Made by a program: the position numbers and the translations under genes | The notes under the pieces: generated by a model | Told to the model about the DNA's origin: nothing | Seen by the model: the letters and a program-made list of their open reading frames with translations, nothing else | Databases searched by the model: none | Assembly (NCBI RefSeq): GCF_003590095.1 | Contig: NC_039495.1 | Location: 2,713,589-2,777,588 of the forward strand | DNA length: 64,000 nt | Direction of reading: 5' to 3' | From: Trichoplusia ni | Taxonomy: Eukaryota > Arthropoda > Insecta > Lepidoptera > Noctuidae | In this document: piece after piece, positions 9,501 through 17,100 of the stretch | Layout: each line of letters opens with the position of its first letter | How positions within the stretch are numbered: position 1 is the stretch's first letter

Positions 9501-12409
9501 CGGCTTGCATAATGCGGTCAACGCACTCGATTGTCACTTACGATACGTACGGTTGGTACACAAGTATTATCTGCAATGTATTATCTTTATTGATGTTTAA
9601 GCTAATTTAGTTAGTTTTGTTAAGGGTTTTATCTCGTGAAGTTAAACTTTTGAAGGACATTGTAATAAATGTAGTTATTTTCAAAGGGGTTCAAAATGAT
9701 TTGTTTCCACATTTGTGAAAGGAAGGTATTTGAGCTCAAGAAAAAGCTAGGAATTAAATTATTAGACGTAATTACTTGAAAAAGGGGATAGAAAAAATTT
9801 AATACAGAAATCAATCCACCAGACTCAAACAGATTATACTATTCTCAACTTATGCTGGGCTTAGCTTCCAATCTTACCGGAATGTATTGACAAAGCGGAT
9901 CATGGACCTACAATCCTCATATTTACTCGTCGACTTTATTTTTTTCTTCTTTTTGTTTCCAGTTATTCCACACCAAGCCGACGTGCAACGGCAGTGTGTG
10001 CTACTTAGACAGTGACCGGGAGCTGCAGCAGCGGCGCGCGGCGCTGCGGCGGTACAGCAAGCAGCACGGCCGCCCCGAGGAGGACCGCAGGAAAGACAGC
10101 GACTCCGATTCAGACTCCGATACCGAATGCAAGGGGTTTGATAGAGTGAGTGCAGTTAAACCACTAAAAGATATTAGGTTGATGGATCGTCTCGCAAAGT
10201 TGGCGAACAATAATTATTTTCCACAACGCTATCTAGTTTAAAACTAAGCAAAAGTTGTATTTTGAGTACTAGACAGCTGAAAGATAAATTGCACCCAGAA
10301 ACTGTATATTACACCAATAATCGTGTTCATCACACATATTTGTGCTGGATGGGAATCGAATCCACGGCATGTAGTATAGCAGTCAGGGCCGCTAACCGCT
10401 GAACCAATAGGCCAGCCAATTATTTCATTGCATTTTAAGCTTGCGCTACAACGACTTTTTTTAGGTGATTCGTTGAAACGGCGATTGCCCGGATATGATG
10501 CCAAGCTAATTGAAACCATTTATCATGGTCACGGGTAGTCTGCCCGTGACCATGATACCTGCAAAGGTGTCGAAACGTCGGGAACTAAAATCAAACATTA
10601 AACCGCGATAAAATCCGTAAAAGTAGTTTCATTTCAATGTCTAACATTCGCGTAAACCTAAGAAACCACTACATACGATGACTTAGATCTCAAAATGTGT
10701 AAAGCACCTTCCTTACAAATATTAAAAACCTTAATATAATTAATCGAAGTCAACATTTCATCATATATTTAAAGTATTTTGCATACTTTCCTTAATGAAC
10801 GCTGGTCATTATCAACAAAAAATCCAAAATAAAATTGATTCTATGCTCATTTAAAAAATCTGTATTATTAACAAGAATCTTCATTTTCTTTCCAGTCAGA
10901 GTTCTGGCGCCGGAAGATGCGTACAGTCCACAACATTTTGGATGTCGACAAGGACGGCCTGATCTCCTTCAACGACTTCCTGCTCTTCGCCGAGAGGTTC
11001 AAGTCACTTGGACATCTGGACGACCAGCAGGCGGAGGAGTTCATTAGTATTATCAAGGTATTTGATGGATCAGTTTAAAGTTACTTAAGACTTAAAAGAA
11101 TATTTAATAATATAACTAGGGATTTAAATGTATAGATATACAAAATCATTCGGATCAAAAACCTCCCCAAAAAGGTAACATTAGAAAAAAATCTCATCGA
11201 GGCTAAAACGGTGTCTTTTATTCTCCGAAAAAAATAGACTTGAGTTAATACAAAGAAAATTACATTGGACATATTATTAATTGCTATTCCAGTTAACATG
11301 GGAAGAGCAGTGGGGTGCTATCGACCCTTACAACTTCGTGACGGTGGAGCAGTATCTGGAGGACATGCATCACGTGCTCAACGACAAGACGCTTAAGAAG
11401 AAGGCGCATCGCTGGTTACCGTACCTGTTCAAGGTAAATTACTATCTGCTGTTACGGCAAGAGAGATAGACTCCATAAAGTACCTATTAAGGGTATTTGA
11501 GTCAGAATACTGATCGTTGAGACTATTGGCAATAATAGTGATTAGTTTTATTGATTTCGGACGACACAGACTGAAATAAATCCTTATTTTTGGGACTATC
11601 ATTGTTGAGTCTGGAATAATCGTGAGCTTTACGAGCTCAAACCACGAGAACAATTCAACCGCCCCTTGTGCCAGAGCCAGATAAAACTTCCACGATCTCC
11701 TCAGATCATAAGTTATTCACACCTATAGTCCTTTCAACCTTCCTTGGATAAATTTCGTATTACCTGCAAAGTCTCTCCGAATTCCAGATAATACCTTTTC
11801 ATATACAGCATGCACTTTAAACACCATGAACTCTCGTTTTTCCCGTATACACCCAATTTTGCTACAAATTCCCCTCCAAACTCTGATAATCACTCAGTCT
11901 GTTTACCAATCGGTGTTAACTTTCTTAGGCGGTTGACAAAGACAAGTCTGGCTTCATCTCGGTGCACGAGTTCAAGCTGTTCTTCCAGTGCCTGGGGCTG
12001 GACAACGAGCATGCTGCTGTTGCCTTTGCTGTCATAGATGTTAATGGGGTAAGCTGATGAATATATGAAGTTAGGGTGCAAAAATCCTGATATGTAGTTA
12101 GCGTCCACATTCCATATTCTGGAGTCTTTTATGATGTCAATGTACACTAAAACAAGTGATTTCGAATATTTGGACTAAAGAAGAACAAAAAAAATTAAAC
12201 ATTAAAAAAATGGAAATATATAGGTATTTTGACATTTTATTTAGAAGTGCCGTGTGCACTTTAAAATAAAATAGTTTAATCGTTTCTATATTCTTCCTCA
12301 GGATGGCAAACTATCGCAGAAAGAGTTTGTGAAACTCGGAAGAGATTTTTTCTGCAGCGAAGACGAGACAAAGGTTTCCAAAATGTTTTGGGGGCCACTG
12401 ATTAACTAA
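465..12409 (+). CDS. Sarcoplasmic calcium-binding protein / calexcitin-like EF-hand protein (6 exons, 270 aa)
   Basis: Six exons (465-563, 9963-10145, 10896-11057, 11293-11433, 11929-12048, 12302-12409), all in phase 0 with GT/AG borders, join into 270 residues ending in TAA. EF-hand 1 has a canonical calcium loop at residues 110-121 (DVDKDGLISFND). The second hand (around residues 155-172) has lost its acidic ligands. Hands 3 (198-209, DKDKSGFISVHE) and 4 (232-243, DVNGDGKLSQKE, split by the last intron) are canonical. Three working hands plus a degenerate second one is typical of invertebrate SCP/calexcitin proteins, which buffer or sense cytosolic calcium in muscle and nerve. Residues 1-40 are basic and lack aspartate, like a mitochondrial presequence. 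Residues 34-94 carry a charged region with an alternating Asp-Ser run. The start codon has a good insect context (CAAAATGG). The exact orthologue name is uncertain; the family call is firm. Confidence 0.88.
2225..2479 (-). mobile_element. Lep1/HeLep-like non-autonomous Helitron, copy 1
   Basis: Read on the minus strand it begins TCTATGCTTAATATACAAAG and ends CTAG. It sits between A and T, as expected for Helitron insertion. It is clearly homologous to 6513-6746 and 8636-8907, sharing the G+C-rich end, the block near 2330 and the CAAACAAACAAACTCTTCAG stretch. It has no coding capacity. The family name is from memory of lepidopteran repeats; the repetition is seen directly. Confidence 0.65.
2745..2890 (+). 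repeat. Dispersed repeat ending in a GGGCCCTAAAA-type tail
   Basis: This stretch has the phrase order of a very common lepidopteran repeat: GGTTCATGA..., then GGTGACAGATGGATGGACAG, then a ...GGGCCCTAAAAA end. A related fragment lies at 18478-18580. It is likely the 3' end of a retroposon. The short open frame across it is not a gene. Confidence 0.45.
3332..3530 (+). mobile_element. Helitron-like element in opposite orientation
   Basis: It begins TCTAATACTACGAATGCG and ends in a G+C-rich CCCGCGGCTAG followed by T, the same terminal style as the three minus-strand copies. The interior (DNA reading ...GATGAAACTTGGTACACAG) matches a very common lepidopteran repeat type. The exact left end is uncertain. 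Confidence 0.5.
4000..4140 (+). repeat. Dispersed repeat, copy 1
   Basis: The segment around GAAATCATTTATTCTGT, ACATGTCTTTTTT and GAAACAAACTCAGGG recurs in the same order at 15590-15720. The 94-residue open frame over this copy (3959-4243) is therefore most likely a repeat artefact rather than a gene. Confidence 0.5.
4722..4983. mobile_element. Unclassified 0.26 kb element, copy A, with 24-bp flanking direct repeats
   Basis: This segment matches 6777-7015 across almost its whole length, beginning TTCCATATTGTTAACG and ending near TGTTTTCTTTCGTTT. The match starts and stops exactly at two direct repeats, 4698-4721 and 4984-5007, that differ at one base of 24. That looks like a target-site duplication. 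About 50 internal bases differ between the copies. It has no open frame and no recognised tRNA or 5S head. Confidence 0.6.
6513..6746 (-). mobile_element. Lep1/HeLep-like non-autonomous Helitron, copy 2
   Basis: Second copy of the element at 2225-2479, in the same orientation, with A/T flanks and TC...CTAG termini on the minus strand. A short deletion removes part of the region near 6705. It lies about 30 bases from the second copy of the 0.25 kb unknown element at 6777. Confidence 0.65.
6777..7015. mobile_element. Unclassified 0.25 kb element, copy B
   Basis: Second copy of 4722-4983, in the same orientation 2 kb away and without the 24-bp flanks. The shared core includes CACTTAGGAAGCGGTGAA and GGGCGAAACTGGGTGCTGTC. 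It sits directly next to a Helitron-like copy. Confidence 0.58.
8636..8907 (-). mobile_element. Lep1/HeLep-like non-autonomous Helitron, copy 3
   Basis: Third copy of the family, longest because of extra CAAA repeats near 8850-8875. On the minus strand it starts TCTATATATACTAATATATA and ends CTAG, again between A and T. Confidence 0.65.
9963..10145 (+). CDS. SCP-like gene, exon 2
   Basis: This exon encodes residues 34-94. It follows a long pyrimidine tract and CAG acceptor and ends at a gtgagt donor. The encoded stretch is Arg/Gln-rich, then has a run of alternating Asp and Ser. No EF-hand lies here. It is markedly G+C-rich compared with the flanking introns. Confidence 0.85.
10245..10417 (-). 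mobile_element. tRNA-derived SINE in SCP-like intron 2
   Basis: On the minus strand the head has an A-box-like TTGGTTCAGCGGTTAGCGG and a B-box GGATTCGATTCCC at tRNA-like spacing. These are followed by an AT-rich body (CACAAATATGTGTGATGAAC...). That layout marks a tRNA-related SINE. A cloverleaf cannot be formed well and there is no terminator after the head, so it is not a tRNA gene. Confidence 0.6.
10521..10557. repeat. Near-perfect hairpin in SCP-like intron 2
   Basis: Fifteen complementary bases (10521-10535 with 10543-10557) close on a small loop, extended inward by a G-T and an A-T pair. The downstream sequence (AAGGTGTCGAAACGTCGGG, then an A-rich run to about 10640) resembles a common lepidopteran repeat. 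The hairpin is probably its terminal or transcribed structure. Confidence 0.6.
10896..11057 (+). CDS. SCP-like gene, exon 3 (EF-hand 1)
   Basis: This exon encodes residues 95-148 and begins SEFWRRKMRTVHNILDVDKD. It contains the first EF-hand loop with Asp at positions 1, 3, 5 and 12, Gly at 6 and Ile at 8. The FW+RKM lead-in helix is characteristic of SCPs. Confidence 0.92.
11293..11433 (+). CDS. SCP-like gene, exon 4 (degenerate EF-hand 2)
   Basis: This exon encodes residues 149-195. It carries the degenerate second hand (IDPYNFVTVEQYLEDM) and the linker into hand 3. TTCCAG acceptor, gtaaat donor. Confidence 0.9.
11929..12048 (+). CDS. SCP-like gene, exon 5 (EF-hand 3)
   Basis: This exon encodes residues 196-235: a canonical EF-hand loop DKDKSGFISVHE and the first four residues (DVNG) of the fourth loop. 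The donor gtaagc interrupts loop 4 exactly after its glycine. Confidence 0.92.
12302..12409 (+). CDS. SCP-like gene, exon 6 (EF-hand 4, C terminus)
   Basis: This exon completes loop 4 (DGKLSQKE) and ends MFWGPLIN followed by TAA at 12407-12409. The short hydrophobic C terminus with a conserved Trp-Gly-Pro is typical of SCPs. Confidence 0.92.
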   Translation, partial: DGKLSQKEFVKLGRDFFCSEDETKVSKMFWGPLIN

Positions 12410-12807
12410 GTCATAGTAATATAAGCTTTATACCTAGCTCTTAAGAGACATATTTGACTGCGGTTCATTTTTAGGTTATAAGTGCGTGTATTTCTATTAA
12501 AAGACAGCTATCTTAAATAGTTTTCGTTAAGTTTAGGTTGCGTCACGCCATGCTTTTGACTTCGTGGCGTAATGTAGTCTAAATTAGTTTAGTTTTTGCA
12601 TATTGCAAGTTAAATGACGGTGAATGTTGCTTTTTGATACGATTTACAAGTTTTTTAACAATAATACATTTGAGGACAATAATGATATCTCTCATAGAGC
12701 TCATAAACAGGTTACATTTGAAAACACACTTCCTAAACCAGTTTTCAGTACACTTTTTACTCAAAACTAGTTTTTTAGAGATTCAGTATAACATCAAAAA
12801 GCATATG

Positions 12808-12813
12808 AATAAA
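12808..12813 (+). terminator. Polyadenylation signal candidate, SCP-like gene
   Basis: AATAAA about 400 bases after the stop codon, followed by a T/G-containing stretch (GATGTGATGTAACG). It is the first canonical hexamer downstream of the stop. Confidence 0.45.
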
Positions 12814-13101
12814 GATGTGATGTAACGTAGCCTAAATATGTTTTAATATAATCAGACTACGCTCTTACCTATAATTCTGTCTACCTGATGACACTAAAAC
12901 AATTAAATATAAGAACTTCCTATTTTACTAACATTCGATATTGAATGTAAAATTATATTAAATAGAATCTCAATATATTTGAATCAAATTGTTTTATTTT
13001 TCACTTGTTAAATTGACATTTTTCCCCTTTGTCAATGTTTAGTTTACCAACCGACCAATTTTCGGCAACGGCTAGCCGTAAGCAAGCACAAAAGGAACAT
13101 A

Positions 13102-13133
13102 GAGTGCACCTGTGTTGGCGCACAGGTGCTCTT
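13102..13133. repeat. Hairpin between the convergent genes
   Basis: GCACCTGTG (13106-13114) pairs with CACAGGTGC (13121-13129) across a six-base loop, with two further outer pairs beyond a T-T mismatch. A similar phrase occurs in common lepidopteran repeats, so this may be a repeat fragment rather than a transcription terminator. Confidence 0.45.
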
Positions 13134-13368
13134 TCTGATCCCTTATTCTTGTAGCCAAAAGGAAAGGCATTTCAACACAACTAGAGAAAAAAAAAGGCCA
13201 CAATTCAATGTCTTCCGAAAAATCATAAAAAGAAACAAATTTATAAAAGAATTAATAAAAACGTAAACAAAGACTAGAAGGTCGTTTAAAACAAAGATCA
13301 AATAGGTTTCAGTAATCTTTATTTTGTATCAAAACACAATTCAATCAACAATTTATCAAGATGTATGA

Positions 13369-13374
13369 TTTATT
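13369..13374 (-). terminator. Polyadenylation signal candidate, Nup88
   Basis: TTTATT on the plus strand (AATAAA on the minus strand) about 690 bases after the Nup88 stop. Another AATAAA lies at 13318-13323 on the same strand. The choice between them cannot be made from sequence. Confidence 0.35.
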
Positions 13375-13556
13375 TGACTTATAGTTGAAATGGGTCATGA
13401 AATAATATTAAAAAAAAAAATTATTTAAAGGAGCAAATTAAGGAAAATTAAAACGATTTTACGAAATCAAATTCACTACTGGCCACGTATCAAAGGCGGC
13501 TATCAAAGGCTTTATACATAGATATGCATTATGAACAACAAAAATCTATTTAAACT

Positions 13557-13805
13557 AAGACTCTTTTACACAAGGGAAAACAAGTGACCGATGCCGACAA
13601 TTTAATAATACCTAAGACGTTAAGTGCAAATGCAGGGCGCCACCGCAGTCGACCTGATATTCTGTGGCGGGACGAACAAAACGCAAATCGCGTAGGCTGG
13701 TTCCATGAGAGAATCTTGGAAGGATTTGAGAGAACTTTGTCCAGCAGTGAGACACAGTGGGATAAAAAGATGTATCTACTGAGGATTGCGTCATTTGAAA
13801 CTTGA
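13557..13805 (+). CDS. Unrecognised coding-looking stretch, possible terminal exon
   Basis: An open frame runs from after a TAA at about 13554 to a TGA at 13803-13805. Its translation is balanced and hydrophilic (for example GRHRSRPDILWRDEQNANRV, then GWFHERILEGFERTL), unlike the repetitive low-complexity reads of surrounding A+T-rich DNA. It has no in-frame ATG at its start. A pyrimidine stretch plus CACAAG ending at 13574 could be a splice acceptor, so it would be a last exon. No partner exon or family was recognised. It could also be a decayed gene fragment or part of the Nup88 3' UTR read on the wrong strand. Confidence 0.3.
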   Translation, partial: KTLLHKGKQVTDADNLIIPKTLSANAGRHRSRPDILWRDEQNANRVGWFHERILEGFERTLSSSETQWDKKMYLLRIASFET

Positions 13806-14057
13806 ATTGTCAACTATCGGAGAACTTGTAATGCTTCGCTTCTGAAGAGACTTAGCATTATACTCTTTTAGAAGTAAGGTAATTCTTCATCAAATATACT
13901 CAAGTAGAGAACTAAATTACGCAAACAAAAAAATATTGATTCCGAAAAAAAAAAATTGTTCTGGCAATACAATGAGAGAAATCATGACAAACAAGATATT
14001 CAAACAAAAAAGGACAGAAAATTAAACAAATACTTATTAATACTAGAGTTGTAAATA

Positions 14058-14124
14058 CTAAACAATGCTGAGTTGGTCTTTCAGTAACTTAGTTTCTTCA
14101 ATTAGAGTTGATATTTGGCTGGTC
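14058..14124 (-). CDS. Nup88: Nup88 last exon
   Basis: Encodes TSQISTLIEETKLLKDQLSI and V, then TAG at 14060-14058. The heptad-like end of the coiled coil is consistent with the Nup88 C terminus. Confidence 0.9.
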
Positions 14125-17100
14125 CTGGAAATTAGAAACATTATATATATTTTATGAGAACGGAAACATATAATTGATATCAAATAAAAAGTACTTTGAC
14201 AAAGTTGATGATTTCTTAAAGGACCATTGACGACATAGTTACCTAGGGGTTTTTTTAAGATAGAAAAGACACTTCGGTTCTTCTTTAGACTTCGTTTGGG
14301 TCCGAAACTAGTTGCACAATCCCGATAAATACGCGTGAATTAGCCGTTGCATCAACAAACAATGAATCAGTCTTACGATCGTTGCTAAACGAAAAATATC
14401 TTAAAAAAATCCAAAAACGTTTTTAAATGTCACTCCATTCAAAATTTATCACAGTCAGTCCAGCCGTTTTTATAGTTGTAAAATGCATTGTTATCGGGTT
14501 TGAGCCGACCCTGAAAATTTAAACCTGCTTATCGGGAAGTGCCTCAAATTTGTGTTACAAATATCCAACCGGAACGACAAACAAACAAACCAGAAAGTGA
14601 GTGTATAAAAAAGTGGGAAAAATAAATCTTTGATATATCATCAGAGTAAATAAAAACTGCAGCTATTTTGTAATTTCTCGAGTTATACAATCAATCAATA
14701 CATATAGAAGAATAGAAGAATCTTCTAGCACACGCTCACTCCTAACGCATTTCCCTCTGTCTTAATTTATTTTAATACAATATGTGTAATAAATAAAGCT
14801 ATGAACTCACTGTTGCTGCAGTATTGAGGAGATGGTGTCGCTGTGAGACTTGCCGAGTGCGATGTCCTTCTTCTTGTACTCCTCATTCCATTTTTCCAAC
14901 TGGAAACCATAAGGGACATTATATTAGGTGTTTTATTTAAATGTTTCCAGCGTGAAAAGCGAATATCTTTAAGGTACATCTAGAACACGCGGTCTCTCAT
15001 CGACTTAAAAGGTTACGGGTCTTTTAACTGACTGAGCCAGAATCACGGGCTCGCACATAGTATGCACGACTCTGGCTGAACCCGTAGCTAGTGCAGCATC
15101 ATACCGTAGCTACTACGTAGTAGCGTAGCATAAGAGCGTAGTAGCGTAGCACAAGAGCGTAGTTGCTGCGTAGCTAGTGCGTTACAAGTACGCACCTGAT
15201 TGGTGACTGGCCTGTGTTTTTGTCCGACTGTTATAATGCCGTGATATTGATTCCCACCCAAAACAATAGTTTGTATGATGAGAACGATTAGTTGTATATA
15301 GAAATATATAAGTATGTTTATCAGTTGTCCAGTACTCATAAAACCAGCTTTGGTTAGTTTGCCACTAGATGGAGTTGTGTGAGAGTTGTGTCACATGTCC
15401 GTACCTGTTCCGTCTTGTTGCTGGCATGCAGTTTGAGCGTGCGTATCTGTTCAGCGAGCCTCTCCCCGCAGAGCTGGTACCGCCGCAGTACAGTGAGCAG
15501 CTCGCGCTCTGCCGGCGTCGGGCTCGCACTCGCGCGCAGGCGACGGATCACAGCCGAACATCTGGCGGGTATAATATAGAAAATGTTATGAAATTAACTG
15601 AAATCATTTATTCTGTAAGTAGGATACTTCACTTTCGACATGTTTTTTGAGAACGTTGGAGTCGAAATTTCGTGATTGACTATCTTGGAAAGAAATGCGG
15701 AAACAAACTTAGGGTTCGAAGTAGGGGTTAGTCAGATATGATGTGTATGGAGTTCGTTACATCGTTTTTTCATGGCTCTAGATTTTTGAAGCGGTGTGGG
15801 TATCATGATGCGTTGTTTGAAAAGCGCTACTTATTAGTTTATCCCAAATAAATTGACTTCTTTAATCAGAGGGATCTTTTTTTATTTTTGCATTAGAGAA
15901 TTTCATTTTTGTTTAACAAAATTCTGTCAAAGACAGTCTCAGAATAAATATTTTTTGGATCACACAAGCGTTTGTTAAGCGTGGTGCCTTATGCCACTCT
16001 AGGTGAGTGGCATAAGGCACCACGCTTAACTTGTATAAAATTCAGTCAAAACAATCAAAACCATCAGTTATCATTACCCACCGATACTTAAGATCATCCT
16101 GATGCTTATCGGCCAGCACGCACTTGTCGCTGAGCTCCCGCGCGTGGTCCCGCGCCCGCTGCAGCGCGGCGGCCAGCTCGGGCAGCCAGCGCGCCTGCTG
16201 CTGCGCCAGCGCGCGCAGCCCCGACACCTTGCGGCGCAGCGCGCCCGCCGCCACCGCCTGCCGCGACATGTACTCGCCGCGCAGCCGGAGCGACGCCTGG
16301 CTCAGCAACTGCAGGGGAGGAAGGAGGGAGTCAATAATCAGGACTCTAGATAGATGGACCGGACTTCAACTGCAATTTAAACGAAATTGCATTTCAAGTG
16401 CAGTTGACACGTTTGCAATTGAATTGCGGTCTGTCTGTAAAGAGCTTAAAAAAACAAGTCTAATGTTCGATTCCAAAGTTCACACAGTAATTCGAATGTT
16501 GTGTGTTTAAAAATGAATATCACAGCTTCCATGATTCGAAAAGCCGTAAAAATGAAGCTGCATTTGGTCTCCGTCCGATCGTTTTGGATTACTGTCCGAT
16601 CAGGCTAAAAGAGTAAAAGAACAGCTGGGCACACGTGGACTAGAATAAGTCCCAAGCAGCAGGTCGGTGGCTTACGATGAAATGGGCGATAGAAAGCGCA
16701 GAATGATGTATTGAACTAAGTACTGAAATACAGTATCACTAGCCATTAACTACACATTGTATACTTACTACATATTTTTGTAAGTAGATACAAAATGAAC
16801 AGATAATCTAAAAGTTTATTACCTCCAAACACTCCCGGGGACTTGGCTCCTCATTCTTCTTGATGTTCAAGATTGGTTGCGACACTTCTCGTGTCAGAAT
16901 CTCTTGAAGGACCGTCGTGAATGACAGCTTCTGTCTCTGAAAATTTCAAGAAACGATTTGCTACTTATTTTTTATTACCGAATTGCTGTACAGTTCTCAC
17001 TCTTTGATCTTCTCTATATTTAACTACTGTGCTGACTTGGATATAGAAATTGGCAAAAGGTGAACGCATAGACGCGTTCGAGATGTGATGTTGGTAGATA

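Larger units (their letters stand above)
564..9962 (+). other. Intron 1 of the SCP-like gene (9.4 kb), repeat-rich
   Basis: No convincing coding exon was seen here. The intron holds four Helitron-like elements (2225-2479, 3332-3530, 6513-6746, 8636-8907), two copies of a 0.25 kb unknown element (4722-4983, 6777-7015), and a fragment ending near 2890 of a dispersed repeat also present at 18478. Fragments near 7840-7910, 7960-8060 and 8100-8160 look like other lepidopteran dispersed repeats. The remainder is A+T-rich sequence in which I see nothing specific. Confidence 0.7.
12410..13556. other. 3' UTR of the SCP-like gene and intergenic region
   Basis: The 3' UTR probably runs to shortly after the AATAAA at 12808-12813. 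Beyond it lies A+T-rich intergenic sequence containing a hairpin at 13102-13133. Candidate polyadenylation signals of the opposing Nup88 gene lie near 13320-13374. No further coding exon was identified. Confidence 0.55.

Noticed and set aside
10340..10417. tRNA gene on the minus strand
   Set aside because: Same reason: a tRNA-like head fused to a retroposon body.
15974..16030. mir-124 precursor
   Set aside because: Only the first eight bases of miR-124 match. Real mir-124 hairpins are longer and imperfect.
16102..16510. Plus-strand open frames of 83 and 128 codons
   Set aside because: They are antisense shadows of the G+C-rich Nup88 exon 16082-16308, whose minus-strand frame has correct splice sites and family similarity.
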